In this document: one piece after another, positions 48,130 to 60,346 of the stretch
Numbering within the stretch: position 1 is the first letter of the stretch
Layout: each line of letters opens with the position of its first letter
Assembly (NCBI GenBank): GCA_026008535.1
Contig: BRKX01000018.1
Span: 14,392,088 to 14,456,087, forward strand
Source of the DNA: Perilla frutescens
Taxonomy: Eukaryota; Streptophyta; Magnoliopsida; Lamiales; Lamiaceae
Direction of reading: 5' to 3'
Length of the DNA stretch: 64,000 bases
Notes under the pieces: generated by a model
Seen by the model: the letters and a program-made list of their open reading frames with translations, nothing else
Databases searched by the model: none
Told to the model about the DNA's origin: nothing
Position numbers and translations under genes: made by a program

Positions 48130-49790
48130 TTTCAGCTGAGCATTCTCTCAAGTCCAACAATATTCATGATCTGGGCATTGCTCAAGTTGAACTTCCCCCT
48201 CACGAATAGATTCCCCTTGATGGGTAGCTTCCCCCTCGTGAGTAGCTTCCCCCTTAGAAGCAGCTTGCCTCTAAAGCTGTACCTCTCTTTGAACTTCTCT
48301 TTGGATTTCATCCCAAAGAGTTACATCACCCTGCCCATAATCATATGTCGAAACATATGGGTTTTCATCATCAACATATCCTTCCCCTTTTTTGGCATCA
48401 TCCAAAAGGGCGAGTTGATGGAATTCATAATGGGGCAGTGACAACTGTGGCAAAGGAGAGAAAGAAGTGGCCATCAGATTGTTGGTGAAGTGGGGAGCTT
48501 GGGGTGCAGGTATAGATACGGACAGCTAGGCATAAGACTTCTCTGTCGTCATCAGCTGGTCAAGATCTGGAAGAGAGAGTGGATCTTGCCGGAGAGAAGA
48601 AGCTGATGTGATTTCGAGAAGTGGCTCGTCTGGAATGATGATGATGGCATCCTCTTGAAGAGAAGTTGTGGACGAGTTGAAGGGCTCATGTTTAGGAAGG
48701 GGTGCATCATGAGGCACCGAGGTTTGAAACCTCCTAATCATAGAATCCATGATTTCTGGGACTGATGGAGGCGTGTCGAGTGGATAGTTCATCCAACTGC
48801 GACTCCATTCACCTTCCTCTATCCAATATGAGTAGCCTCGGTTGTCTACCATCATTAGCATGGTGGCGTCATCCATTTGGTATCTTCAAAGGTGATACTG
48901 GAGATATCTTCGAAGGTGTTTGAAGAGAAAGGGGTTGTGATCCCTTATTCGACAAAAACAACTTTCCAGTTGTTTGTCAAGGCTTGCATTGAAGCCTTCT
49001 TCTAGAGTTTCTGGGTTAGCGACATAAGGAGGTTCGCTAGTGGCAGGAGCAGTGGACTCATCACTTATAGAAGTGTAGGAGTCACTGTCAGTTAAGAACT
49101 GACCTACATCAGCTGGAGGATCAGCGTAAAGGAGCGGCTGCTTGCCTTTAGCTGGGTTGTGGTCCTCCATGAGCTGAAGTCTTGACTTCTTAGGGCGACC
49201 AGTTACAATCCGATGTTGTCGGTTAATGTAGACTGTAGGAAGGAGATCTCGTCTGGTGAGAGTGTATCCACCAGGGATTGTTCCGAGTTACTCTACAGTG
49301 ATATGACTGAGTCGATTTGCAAATCCTAACGTGACTTTGAATGTGCTAGAGGTTAGATCGATCTCAGCATGCTTCACTTGGCGGTGAATCTATGCCAATA
49401 TATAGGATGCCTAATCAGCCTTGCATCCATAATATATTGCGGCCATAAGATGAGAGGTTGTATCATTGAACTAAGCATTGGTGATGCTACTTAGAAGGAT
49501 GTGCATCACTATGTCTAGAATTTAGACCATTGTTGGAAAAAGACTATCTTTCAAGTTGTTTGAGAAGTCTTTGTGATCAGCATGTGGACGTTTCTAGTCG
49601 TTCCACAACTCCAACTTTGAAGAACGCTAGTTCGAACACCTTTGGGCCATGGTCGGAAAGCTAGAACAGTTCGGTTAACACATCTTTAGTGATGATGATA
49701 ACTTGATCTCGAACAACAGAGATGATGTTGTGTCCTGAGATTTCCGCGTGATAGTAGAAGATGAGGAAAGGGGCTATGGATAAGTGAGAA
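48130..49790 (-). pseudogene. SIRE third ORF (env-like), copy B
   Basis: From about 49790 downward the minus strand encodes PFLIFYYHAEISGHNIISVV, then ITKDVLTELF, AFFKVGVVERLETS, HAEIDLTSSTFKVTLGFANR, RIVTGRPKKSRLQL (basic, nuclear-signal-like), an acidic Ser/Thr-rich linker, a FLFKHLRRYLQ box and a glutamate/proline-rich tail. The segments at 49170, 48876 and 48474 share one frame, broken by several stop codons, so one ancestral ORF has decayed. The tail ends in four hexapeptide-like repeats ending GE (48191-48256). This is the post-pol ORF of SIRE-like elements; its function is unknown and the old label envelope-like is not supported by any visible membrane segment. Confidence 0.6.
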
Positions 49791-50344
49791 GACAATGAGA
49801 ATGAATGAGAAATATTTTTAGAGAATGGCTATCTTTTTTCTACTTTCTGCTTGTTTTCATTCACCTTCTCTATTGCTTTTAAAGGCAGTAATTTTGCATG
49901 TATTAAACCAGAGCAATCGAGTGCTTTCTGGCTGATCAGCTATCTCATTTGAAAGAAAGTTAGCTGAATAAATGATGCATGCATCTCAGCCGTCCACTTG
50001 GATAATGCCTTTTTGATCAAGCAGTTGAGATATGATGATTTGAAAATCTGTGTAGTTGCCATAAATAGCACAATATTTTGTCAGAGATTTGCTATTTATA
50101 TACCTCAGAAAATTCATCTCCTTATACTTTAATGCTGAGTATAGAGACTTTAATGGCAACTCAGATGAACAGTAAGCTTATTGTGAAATGTTACTATTAA
50201 CTTTTTCAAAAATAAGTTATGAAGAATAGAAAGTAGAGAAGCTTATCGAAGAGGAGTATTCACGCAGCTGATGAGAGACAGGACTTAAGGGCTCGAGGCG
50301 TCAGTTTCCTGCTTAACTGATGAGATCACCTTTAACTGATTGTA

Positions 50345-51081
50345 TCAGTTTTGTTGAGCAGCTGCTGATTGACTTTTTGTCAATTTTCTCTTCTTGAATG
50401 GTCGAATGGGACTAGCTTCACTGCTTTCTTTAGAGCTATTTGACCATTTCCTTTTGGAAGCTGAATTGGAAATATCCTGAGAAGGATCACTTCTGGCATG
50501 AGTCTCAGCATGCTGAAGTTGCTTAAGAGCAACTGCTGAGGTAGTCAGCTTCAAGGAGGTCAGCTCTTTAATTCCTCTGCAGGATGAACTGGACTGATTT
50601 AGCATTAACTTTGCAGCTCTAGAGCAAGACTTGATAAAAGGACTAACATATCATTTGGACAAAATATCTGGAGACGTGGCGGCAGTGTCTTCATCATCTT
50701 TGTCTTCATTCAGTCCAAGATGTTGGCTCCTTGGGATTACCACTACTTGAGTATGAGAGAGATCTTTGTCTATCTTATTAGTGGTGCCCGCAGCTTGTAG
50801 ATGTGCCTTTCTAGACTGAACTGGATCCAGATTCAATTGTGGGTAACATAGATCGATTGGAGTGTTAACATCTCCTTGTGATCTCAAGTTGGCTTGAACA
50901 TCAGCTAGTGGGGTTTTAGCTGGGATATTGTTATCAAGTCGATACTTCATAATCCGATGGACTTGCACAATATTTGGAGAAAATGGATTTGAGGCTCTAA
51001 TCCATTTGATGCTCCAAGTCTCTTCACGTTGCCTAAAGCTCATGCCGTGAAAGGCTGTTAGCAAGAAGTGTGACTGGATTG
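50345..51081 (-). pseudogene. SIRE third ORF, copy A, C-terminal part
   Basis: This is the continuation, across the Athila insertion, of the frame at 63340-63997. After a TAG at the end of that part, the frame reads SHFLLTAFHGMSFRQREE, WSIKWIRASNPFSPN and a charged tail, with a stop at 50651, then continues in phase to 50345 with a lysine-rich end (RPFKKRKLTKSQ). The WS-x2-W and following proline spacing parallels copy B (WSRSWMNYP), so A and B are diverged paralogues. Decayed; function unknown. Confidence 0.6.
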
Positions 51082-52679
51082 TGACGCGCTGTCGTTTCAC
51101 GCGCAAAAATATATTGATAAACTCATGTGCCCACAGCGAGCGTAGCTAGCCAATGAGTACGGGTCGATCCCACAGAGAGCTGTTGCGATTCTATCTTCAA
51201 GTAACCAATCACAAATGGGGTTTTGGTGTTGTCACTATACTAAAATTAAATCTGCAAAAGAAACTAAAGAAAACAATCAAATAACAAAAGATTCTGGCAT
51301 TTGAATTAGATCTTGGTTAAACATAAAACAACTCGATCATGGGCACACCGATTTTCATACATGATAGGTCATCTAGTTATGGTGACCGGATTCCTCTCAT
51401 GTGTCTCCTCATCCATCCTTTCATTTTAGGTTTAAAAGTGATTTCTCTTCGATTAAACCCCTAACCAGTTACCCATCTCCCGATTTCTCTAAGAGATGTA
51501 AGCAAGCAAGCAGCAGTGTGCCCTAGACGGACCCAGATCTGTTGTGTTCAACTGATTCCTCTTGTGCCCACAACAACCCATTAATTCCCTAATTACTATA
51601 TGAACTGACACACAGTCACGATTCGCCAATTCAATTAATAGTGGTGTGCCCTCTTTACCTAACGAGTGATCAGCCACATTGGGCACTTCAGACACACACT
51701 CACGTGGAACAAGGCACAAGAATTAACGGAAACTAATCATGCATTACTATGCCTATTTTGGCCTCACGAGTCCATATTTATGTTTAATCCAATCTCATCA
51801 TTCAAATGCCAGAATTAAAGATCTAGCCGAGAAGGCTAGACATAATCAAACTTGAAGAATTTAAAGACATGAAAATAAATGAAAACTTACGGATTTAATT
51901 AATCAAAAACTCGACTCCAACGTCGATAAACATAAACATACCCTAAGTCCCGAAGGTTTAAGACCTTTCGGATTGTTTGGCTGCCTAAGCAGCGTACGGA
52001 AATTAAATGCAGAAAATGTAAAGTGTAGAAATGTTTCAGAGTATCTAACCACTCCTTTTTCCAGAAATTAAACTTGTTTAAGTAGTTACATTTCCGAGTA
52101 GAGTCTCCCCCACAGGCGGGGGTCTTCTGCTGAAAATCCGGAACGGCGTGCCCTCGCTGGCTTGACTGGATAAGCTTCAGCTCCAACAAATCCCTATTTT
52201 TTAGGGATTGTTCTTATCTCCTTAGATTTAGCTTTATCTCCTCGACTGAGCTTATACTTTTGTTGTAGCACCTTCCAGGAGTCCAGCTTAGCTCCAACTC
52301 TCCCACGGATAATGTAGCTATCTTTCCACCAGCTGCTCTTCAACTGACTCCCGAATTCTACTGGAATGCCCATTCTGCCCGGTGGTCGAGTCTGTGCGAG
52401 TAGTGTGGGCACGGCATCGTCTGTCAGCTCCATCCGTATCTGATATGCCCACTTCACTGACCGAATGTGGGATGAATACTGAGGACGTCTCATGTGCCTT
52501 TGATGATCATATATGCGAGACAATCGTGAATATTTGGGCATAAAATGCCCCTTCCGCCAGACTCGACTCTTGAAATGCCCTTTGACCGCAACCTGGTTCT
52601 TTTCGACTCAAAACACACTAAAAAGGACATTTATACACGATAAAATGCCCCTAAAAACACGAAATAAATGTAATTATCA
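51082..52679 (-). repeat. Athila 3' LTR
   Basis: 1598 bp. On the minus strand it starts TGATAATTACATTT and ends GCGCGTCA. It pairs with 61738-63335. Small open frames in it recur in the other LTR and are not genes. Confidence 0.93.
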
Positions 52680-52696
52680 CACCCACACACTTTAAG
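52680..52696 (-). other. Athila polypurine tract
   Basis: CTTAAAGTGTGTGGGTG on the minus strand directly before the LTR start. The preceding TTGAGGACAATCATG is a familiar Athila phrase. Confidence 0.7.
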
Positions 52697-53830
52697 CATG
52701 ATTGTCCTCAAGCACGGGGTGCAATGCATCCAGAAAAACAAAAGAAAATAAAAGAGAAAAGAAACAGACTCAAGACTCAAGCATGCAAACTGTTACTCCG
52801 TGTGGGCACATCAGAAATAATCCAACAAAAATTGCAAATTCCAGCATACCTAAAATAGGTCAAAAAATGAGTTTTAGCTAAGTGTTCCTCACAGACTCTC
52901 TTCACTCAGTGTATACTCTCATTTCGGCTGTAATTCTGTGCAAATTCGTCCCATAAGTTTGCCAAAGTTCTGCTGTTCATTCTCTAGAAACCATGATGCA
53001 TTAGTATCAATAGGGCTTTTTAGGCTACAGTTGGGCATTTTAAGTGGGAGGGGTTTTTATTGATTGTACAGACCCCTCCCCAGCTCCTTTCTATTCTCTA
53101 CCCCTCTGTGCCCTGTTCAGGCACTGAATTTTTCTTATTTTGGGCATTCTAAACACTTAGAACTCGGGGGAATTTTATTCAGACTATTTTTTTCTTTTTT
53201 TATTCTTCCCCCTTTTTTTTCTTGGCCTTTCATATATATGCCTTCCCAGAAAACAACTCTGCCTTACCCATTTTTCTTTTCAGGTTTTATAATGCCCTAG
53301 CTAAGTATAAACCATCCCAGAACAAAATCGGCCAGGGCATTTCATAGGCTCAAATGGGGGTGCAAGGGCTGTGTCATTGGTGGGATGTTTTTATTTCAGT
53401 GGCTCAGCAAAACATGGCCTATCTCATCTACATATGCATCAATAATTCCCAGAATTAAACACAACACAGAGGCAAATTCTAGAACATCATAAGCACAACA
53501 TTATTCACACTCATGAATGAAAGAAAACTGTAATTTTGAAGCATACAACATATAGGCTCAAGTCTCACAGGGCAGGCTAAAACTCGTTCGTCATCCCTAT
53601 CTTAATCGGGCATGCTGATTTTTCTGTAAAGCAATTAAAATTGGATCATAACATGAAATGCCCACACAGACTCACAGATAAGCATGCTTTGACTCAACTA
53701 CCTACCCACACACTTTGCAACTTGTAAAGTGTGGACACAGACTCAAACAACAAGACAACAAGAAAACAGAACAATAAAAAAAAAACAAAAACAAAAATAA
53801 AACCTAATCTAAAGGACAGAAAGAACCAGG
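52697..53830 (-). other. Athila 3' non-coding region
   Basis: About 1.1 kb between the third ORF and the polypurine tract. No coding frame. Frequent GGGCA/TGCCC words. Confidence 0.7.
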
Positions 53831-55756
53831 TCATTCGGTTACGGGCGTTGGGTAGGAGAACCCAACATGCTTGAAATAGGCCTTCAGGGCTGCTTCTATT
53901 CGGGTTAGCTTTTCATTTGTCTGGAACTGGGCATTCTCTATAAACTTAAGACGCCTTGTGATCACTGCGACTGGGTGCTCCCTCTGTGGTGCCTTCCCTG
54001 CTGGTGGTTTCTTCGATGTGCCTGCAATAGCTAAAAGCATGCTCGAGGGGTCTACCCCCGGCACAAAGAAAACAGGCTTCCCATCCTCATCGTCAACCAC
54101 ATCTTGCATTCTCCTCAGACAATTAAGATCAAAATATTCACGGGGAAGGGGGGTCAAATCAGTTTCATCCAAATCAAGGAGCCTATGTCTAACAGCAAGT
54201 TGGGTGATCAACTGGGCACAAGAGATACGATGCCTAGGGTGTGTTTTGATTTCTCGAAAATGTGCAATGGCCACAGAACCGAAATTGATTCTTATTTTGT
54301 GCACCATGCACCATAAAATGAATAGCTCCTGATTTGTGATTGAATTTGAGCTATCCTTACGGCCGAAAAAGTTATAGGCCAACACCCTATGGCAGAATCT
54401 TAAAGCATCGTTATTTAAACAGTATCCCTTAGTGGATCTGCTTTGAAAAACGGATCCATCCCCAATATCAACCCATTTTGCATCGACTCCCTCTGCAGAG
54501 TCGGGCACTACAGTCATGGCATCGACATACTCCTCCTCCTGGAGGCCCAAGTATGTCACGATGCCCAGTAACATGTTCAGATCATCAGCAGATACAGAAT
54601 AACTCCTACCTATCATTTTAAAAGACAACACCCTAGTAGAAGTGGCAGGCTTGTTCACAGCTTTAATTTTCAAATTTTGGACAAAATCACGAGACAACGG
54701 CGGAATCACACACTCCATATCTAAAAAACATTCCCAACCAATTGCAGAAAATAAATCCCGTACCTCCCGCTCTATACCAAGAGCTGCAAGCGTCTCACGG
54801 TGGACTCCTTTAGAGTTGATGATGCCCCTGACTGGTGGCGGGCCACTGCTAGGCTTACTCGGTGTGGGGCTCCCCACCCCTCTGCCTCTTTTAGGCACAG
54901 GGGCTGAAGTGCCCTCTTCAGCTTTCCTCTTCCGCGAAGAGGCCTCTCCAGCCAGCTTGGCTCCAGCTTTCATTCCAACAGATTTCCCCACCCTTCATCT
55001 GGGTGAGGAGTCCTCCGAGGGCTCTTCAGAGCCTGCTTGCGTTTAGGAGGGCGCACTGGGCTCCTCCTGCTCCTTCTTTTCTTCAGAGTCTCCTTGCTGG
55101 GACATCTCTGGCTCGGTTGGCTCTGGAATAGGCTCTCCAACCTTCCTTTTGCCCTTCGCTTTCTCCAGTGCCCGTTTCTTGATGTCAGTGGGCGCCTCTT
55201 CTTCTTCGAACAGGGGTGCCTTCTCTGGTTGGGGCTCAACCTCAATGTCTTCAATCTCAGTTAGGTATTTGTCCAAGTCAGTGTCTCTGTCTCCTTCATC
55301 TTCAGCCTCTTCTCCCCCTTCAACTTCCTCTCCTTCTTCTTCGTCTTCCAGGTCCTCAATCTCCACCGACGGCACAGGAGTTGGAGCCTTTGCGGGCTTC
55401 TTGGCTTTCTTCTTCTCAGCCCCTTTCTTCGGCTTTGGCTCAGGCTCTTCAGTAGCCTCTTCTTCTTGCGTGCCCTCAGCAGTTGCCTCAGCATCTTGCT
55501 GCTCCGTTTGAGTTGGAGTAGCGGAGCTTTCTTCCGTCGCCTCGACTTCAGACGTAGGCTCCTGTTCCGGTGGGGTCTCATTGGTTAGCTTACTCGAAGC
55601 AGCTGCTTCAGATGCAACCTTTCCCTTAGCTTTAGCAGAGGGTTTCTTCACCACCTTCGTTGGAGAGGGCTCTTCAGAGATAGCGGGGGTCTCGAAGTCC
55701 AGGCGTGCCTTAGGTCCAGCCTTTGGAGCAATCTTCTTGCCTCTCGTTTTCGCCAT
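53831..55756 (-). pseudogene. Athila third ORF (ATHILA domain) with two stops
   Basis: A frame of 642 codons from the ATG at 55756 to the stop at 53831 is broken by TAA at 55043-55045 and TGA at 54995-54997, both in phase. The first 237 codons encode a low-complexity, strongly acidic and lysine-rich region (Glu/Ala/Pro/Lys repeats). The rest begins KSVGMKAGAK, has a basic SRKRK stretch, then the conserved part: REVRDLFSAIGWECFLDME, SVSADDLNMLLG, NQELFILWCMVHKIRINFGS, and a C-terminal helical segment. This matches the Arabidopsis ATHILA ORF-1 family, located after pol and sometimes called env-like. No signal peptide or transmembrane helix is evident, so an envelope role is unsupported. Possible alternatives are a nucleic-acid-binding or chromatin role. 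Confidence 0.8.
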
Positions 55757-56242
55757 TGTTAGAGTTGAAGGTTTTCTAGGGTTGCAGAAGAAAATCGAGA
55801 GAGAAGGTTCTGATTTTTTTGCAAAAGCGAGTGAAAGTGATAGTGGAGATTTTGTGGGGTAAGGTTTTTATATTAAGGGGATCACTATTCATGATTTGAC
55901 TTGTGACTCTCCAAATTCCTTAGGAGTCTCCTGGATCAGTATGCCCTATATTAATGGATAAGCCTTATCCCTGAAAAATCGGAACAAACTTCATCTCTCC
56001 AGCGTGCCTCACTTCAGAATCCCTTTTTCTAGGGGATTTATTTTTTCTTCATCCTTATCTCTCATTATCCAAACCTGCAAACACCATGCTTATCCAAAAC
56101 AAGCGTAAAATTGCTCCCTAAACTAGTTTAATAACATGGAAAATTTATTAAAAATAAATAAAAATGAATTAAGGCAAGAAAACACCTGGGTTGCCTCCTA
56201 GTAGCACCCCAATTATTGTCGTGGGCACGACATCACCCCAGA
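55757..56242 (-). other. Spacer between Athila pol and third ORF
   Basis: About 490 bp, pyrimidine-rich on the minus strand near the pol stop, no frame. It would be the third-ORF leader if that ORF has its own transcript. Confidence 0.6.
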
Positions 56243-59200
56243 TCAGGCGTAAGTGGGCTCCGCGAGCCAGATCACTGTGACCTCTTCATCAGAATGCCCC
56301 AGGTAAGCTTTCACACGGTAGCCATTCACTTTGAAGCGCCCTCCAATATCGGGGTTTATCAACTCAATTGCCCCATTCGGGCATTCTGCATATACTTCGA
56401 ACGGACCAACCCACTTGGTTCTCAGTCCTCCTCCCATAATCTTGAACCTTGAATGGTATAATAGGACTTTCTGTCCTGAGCTAAATATCTTCCTTCGAAT
56501 CACTTGATCATGGAGCCTTTTCATCTTTTCATTGTATAGCACCGAATTATCATAGGCCTCCATTCTCATCTCTTCCAGCTCTTGAATTTGAAATTTTCTG
56601 AAATGCCCAGCTGTGTCAGGGTCCATATTCAGCTTCTGAAGTGCCCATCGTGCCTTGTGTTCTAACTCGACTGGCAAATGGCAACACTTCCCAAATAAAA
56701 TCCTGTATGGGGACATCCCAATTGGAGTCTTGAATGCAGTTCGGTATGCCCACAGGCCATCTTCCAGATGAATACTCCAATCTTTCCGGTTCGGACCCAC
56801 AACCTTCCCAAGAATGGCTTTAATTTCTCGATTTGAGACTTCAGCTTGGCCATTTCCTTGGGGATGGTAAGGTGTGGTGACCCTATGGTGAACCACATAC
56901 TTCTTCAACAATCTCTCCAGTGTTTGGTTGAAAAAATGGGTCCCTTGATCACTGATAATGGACCTGGGCACACCAAACCGGCTGAAAATGTGGGATTTCA
57001 GAAATACGGCTACTACTCTTGCATCATTGGTGGGAGTAGCCTTTGCTTCTACCCATTTTGACACGTAATCAACTGCCAGGATAATGTATTGGTTCCCCCT
57101 CGAATTTGGAAAGGGTCCCATAAAATCCATTCCCCAAATGTCAAAAATCTCCACTGGCATGATTGGTGTTATGGGCATTTCATTTCGTCTTGTGATGTTC
57201 CCTATCCTCTGGCATTGGTCACACCTTCTGCAGACGTTGTGGGCATCCTTGAATATTGTGGGCCAAAAGAACCCACAATCTAAAATTCTTCTCGCCGTTC
57301 GGTTTGGTCCGAAATGCCCTCCGCAAGCATAATTGTGACAATGCTTTAGAATTTCATCTATCTCCTCATCAGGGACACATCTTCTAATGATTTGATCAGC
57401 GCACCTTCTCCACAGAATAGGGCAATCCCATGCATAGAACCTGCTCTCATACCTTAGTTTATTTTTCTGGTACCTTGAGTACCCAATAGGCATCTCCTCG
57501 GACTCAAGGAAGTTCACTATATCCGCATACCAGGGTGCTGGAATGCCCCTTGCTGAATATAAATGCTCATCAGGAAAATGATCGGCAATGGGCATTTCGT
57601 CACCTTTTTCATTCAGCACCCGGCTCAGATGGTCAGCTACCAAGTTCTGAGCCCCACTCTTATCCTTAATCTCAACATCAAACTCTTGCAGGAGTAAGAT
57701 CCACCTAATCAGTCTTGGTTTCGTCTCCTTCTTGGTCATCAAGTGCCTCAAGACACCATGATCTGTATAGACAATGCTCTTTGCTCCCAAGAGATAAGAT
57801 CGAAACTTCTCAAATGCAAACACTACTGCCAATAGCTCCTTTTCAGTAGTGGTGTAATTACACTGTGCCCCATTCAGAGTCTTGGAGGCATAGTAAATTA
57901 CATGACTTTCCTTTCCCCTTTTCTGACCCAGTACAGCGCCCACAGCGTAGCCACTGGCGTCACACATAATCTTAAAGGGCATTCCCCAATCTGGTGGTTG
58001 AATAACCGGTGCCGTGACCAGTTGTTTCTTCAAAACATTGAATGCCTTCTTACACTCTTCATCAAATTCAAATGGAACATCTTGCTGCAATAAGTGCGTA
58101 ATAGGCTGGGCAATTTTTGCAAAATCCTTTATGAACCTCCTGTAGAATCCAGCGTGCCCCAGGAATCCTCTCACTTGCTTCACCGAGGTGGGATATGGTA
58201 ATTTCTCGATTATGTCCACCTTGGCTTTGTCGACTTCAATGCCCCTCTCGGAAATCACATGTCCCAGTACAATGCCCTCTCTGACCATGAAATGACATTT
58301 TTCATAGTTCAGCACTAGGCATTTGTCCACACAACGCTGCAACACTTTCTCCAAATTGTCTAAACATCGATCAAAGCAGCTCCCGTATACTGTGAAGTCA
58401 TCCATGAATACTTCAATGCAGTTCTCGAGCAGATCAGAGAATATGCTCATCATACATCGCTGAAATGTGTCAGGAGCATTGCAGAGGCCAAAGGGCATTC
58501 TGCGATAGGCAAACATCCTGAATGGGCACATGAATGTTGTTTTCTCCTGGTCCTCTTGGCTTACTGCAATCTGCATGTATCCTGAATATCCATCCAAGAA
58601 ACAAAAAAACTTGTTTCCTGCGAGTCTTTCCAACATCTGGTCAATGAACGGAAGTGGGAAATGATCTTTCCGCGTGACCGTGTTCAGCTTCCGATAGTCG
58701 ATGCAAACTCTCCATCCAGTTTGCAGTCGTGTGGGCACAAGCTCTCCTTTCTCATTTTTCACAACTTGAATGCCCGACTTCTTGGGCACAACATGGATTG
58801 GACTGACCCACTTGCTATCTGAAATAGGGTATATGATGCCCTGGTCCAGAAGCTTAATTATTTCTTTTAGCACCACATCCTTCATCACTGGATTGAGCTT
58901 TCTTTGTGGATCACGAACGGGTTTTGCATCATCCTCCAACAAAATTTTGTGCATGCAAACCGCTGGACTAATGCCCTTTATATCTGCCAACGTCCATCCG
59001 AGTGCCTCCTTGTACAGTCTCAGCAATCTCAAAAGGCGGTCCTCATCAGCTTGATTCAACCCCGCACTTATGATTACAGGGAGAGTCTCATTATTCTCTA
59101 AATAGGCATATTTAAGATGCCTTGGTAATGCCTTCAACTCCAGCTTGGGCGCTTTGATAATAGAAGGCATCAGCTTATCATCATTTCTCCGAATGGGCAC

Positions 59201-60346
59201 ACCGTAGTCCACACATCCGTGTGGCATTTCTTCCAATGAATACAGCATCATAATTCCATCCCTTATATCATCTTCCTCATCCAGGGCATCCTGGTCATTC
59301 AGTCCATCCCACAATGCCCATTCCAGCGGTTCTCTGTTGCTCATCATGGATAAAGTAGAATGGTTTGGGTAACGAAATGTGTTCACAAAATTACAATTTT
59401 CTGTATCCGGGGGATGTTTCATGGCTTCAAAGATGTTGAACGTCACCTTCTCCCCATCAAATTCACACGTCAGTGTGCCCTTGTCAACATCAATTTTGGT
59501 TCGAGCTGTCTTCATGAAAGGTCTTCCCAGCAACAAAACTAAAGATTTTGAAGTCGCCGTGCCCATGTCAAGCACATAAAAATCTGCTGGGAAGATAAGC
59601 TCGTCCACTTTGACCAATACATCTTCAATGAGGCCTTCTGGATATACATTGGACCTGTCAGCAAGTTGAATGACCACACGGGTCTCCTTCAAAGGTCCAA
59701 TTTTCAATTCTTTGAACACCAACAGGGGCATTACGTTGATTGATGCCCCCAAATCCAGCATGGCCTTTTCAACTTTTCTGTCTCCAATTATGCAAGGGAT
59801 CATGAACATCCCTGGATCATCACACTTCTTGGGTAACTTCCTTTGTATCACAGCCGATACATTCTCTCCAACTAGGAACCTTGCGTCGTCATTGAATCGC
59901 ACCTTTCTGGTACAAAGTTCCTTCAGAAACCGGGCATACCGTGGCACTTGTTTGATTGCCTCGATCAGTGGAATGTTGATTTCCACTTTGCTGAATACTT
60001 TTAGCATCTCCCTGGTTTCTTCTTCTTTTCTATTCTGTGCCAATCTCCCTGGAAAGGGAGGTTTCCGTCTTTCTGGAGTGGGCATCTTGGCAGATTGCTT
60101 TACTTCCGGGATGGGCACAGCATCAGTCTGCTCAGTCTCTTGTGCCTCATCCTCTGTGGGAATTTTTTCCACTTCTTCCGCCAAGGGCACATCGTCCTTC
60201 TCTTCTCTCGGCCTGACCATCTCCGGAAGCTCTTTTCCACTCCTCAATGCTACTGCATTCACTTGTTCTCTTGGATTTTCGACCTGGGAAGACAGCTTCC
60301 CATTTTTCTCCTCCATCTTGTGCATGACTTGAGCCAATTGATTGAT
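56243..60346 (-). CDS. pol: Athila pol: protease, RT, RNase H, integrase
   Basis: About 1364 sense codons follow the TAA at 60347-60349, in the same frame as gag. Positions below count from the TTG at 60337. Domains: a charged linker with VNAVALRSGKEL; protease DLGAS (195-199) in KAMLDLGASINVMP; reverse transcriptase with LDGYSGYMQIAV and catalytic FMDD (644-647), the Athila variant of YMDD; RNase H with CDAS (Asp793), TEKELL and YTDH (Asp859); integrase with an HHCC finger (H1001, H1008, C1039, C1042) and a catalytic D1071, D1130, E1166 triad, with 35 residues between the last two. No chromodomain follows. All catalytic residues are present, so damage is limited to the upstream stop. The product would normally come from a gag-pol polyprotein. 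Confidence 0.93.
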   Translation of the reverse strand: MNQLAQVMHKMEEKNGKLSSQVENPREQVNAVALRSGKELPEMVRPREEKDDVPLAEEVEKIPTEDEAQETEQTDAVPIPEVKQSAKMPTPERRKPPFPGRLAQNRKEEETREMLKVFSKVEINIPLIEAIKQVPRYARFLKELCTRKVRFNDDARFLVGENVSAVIQRKLPKKCDDPGMFMIPCIIGDRKVEKAMLDLGASINVMPLLVFKELKIGPLKETRVVIQLADRSNVYPEGLIEDVLVKVDELIFPADFYVLDMGTATSKSLVLLLGRPFMKTARTKIDVDKGTLTCEFDGEKVTFNIFEAMKHPPDTENCNFVNTFRYPNHSTLSMMSNREPLEWALWDGLNDQDALDEEDDIRDGIMMLYSLEEMPHGCVDYGVPIRRNDDKLMPSIIKAPKLELKALPRHLKYAYLENNETLPVIISAGLNQADEDRLLRLLRLYKEALGWTLADIKGISPAVCMHKILLEDDAKPVRDPQRKLNPVMKDVVLKEIIKLLDQGIIYPISDSKWVSPIHVVPKKSGIQVVKNEKGELVPTRLQTGWRVCIDYRKLNTVTRKDHFPLPFIDQMLERLAGNKFFCFLDGYSGYMQIAVSQEDQEKTTFMCPFRMFAYRRMPFGLCNAPDTFQRCMMSIFSDLLENCIEVFMDDFTVYGSCFDRCLDNLEKVLQRCVDKCLVLNYEKCHFMVREGIVLGHVISERGIEVDKAKVDIIEKLPYPTSVKQVRGFLGHAGFYRRFIKDFAKIAQPITHLLQQDVPFEFDEECKKAFNVLKKQLVTAPVIQPPDWGMPFKIMCDASGYAVGAVLGQKRGKESHVIYYASKTLNGAQCNYTTTEKELLAVVFAFEKFRSYLLGAKSIVYTDHGVLRHLMTKKETKPRLIRWILLLQEFDVEIKDKSGAQNLVADHLSRVLNEKGDEMPIADHFPDEHLYSARGIPAPWYADIVNFLESEEMPIGYSRYQKNKLRYESRFYAWDCPILWRRCADQIIRRCVPDEEIDEILKHCHNYACGGHFGPNRTARRILDCGFFWPTIFKDAHNVCRRCDQCQRIGNITRRNEMPITPIMPVEIFDIWGMDFMGPFPNSRGNQYIILAVDYVSKWVEAKATPTNDARVVAVFLKSHIFSRFGVPRSIISDQGTHFFNQTLERLLKKYVVHHRVTTPYHPQGNGQAEVSNREIKAILGKVVGPNRKDWSIHLEDGLWAYRTAFKTPIGMSPYRILFGKCCHLPVELEHKARWALQKLNMDPDTAGHFRKFQIQELEEMRMEAYDNSVLYNEKMKRLHDQVIRRKIFSSGQKVLLYHSRFKIMGGGLRTKWVGPFEVYAECPNGAIELINPDIGGRFKVNGYRVKAYLGHSDEEVTVIWLAEPTYA

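Noticed and set aside
51489..51719. 76-codon frame, repeated at 62145-62375
   Set aside because: Present in both Athila LTRs; non-coding LTR sequence by position and without a known domain.
53831..55756. True envelope gene
   Set aside because: No signal peptide, no transmembrane helix and low-complexity acidic start; matches the ATHILA family of unknown role.
55037..55862. Several plus-strand frames of 75-120 codons
   Set aside because: Antisense shadows of the acidic repeat region of the Athila third ORF.
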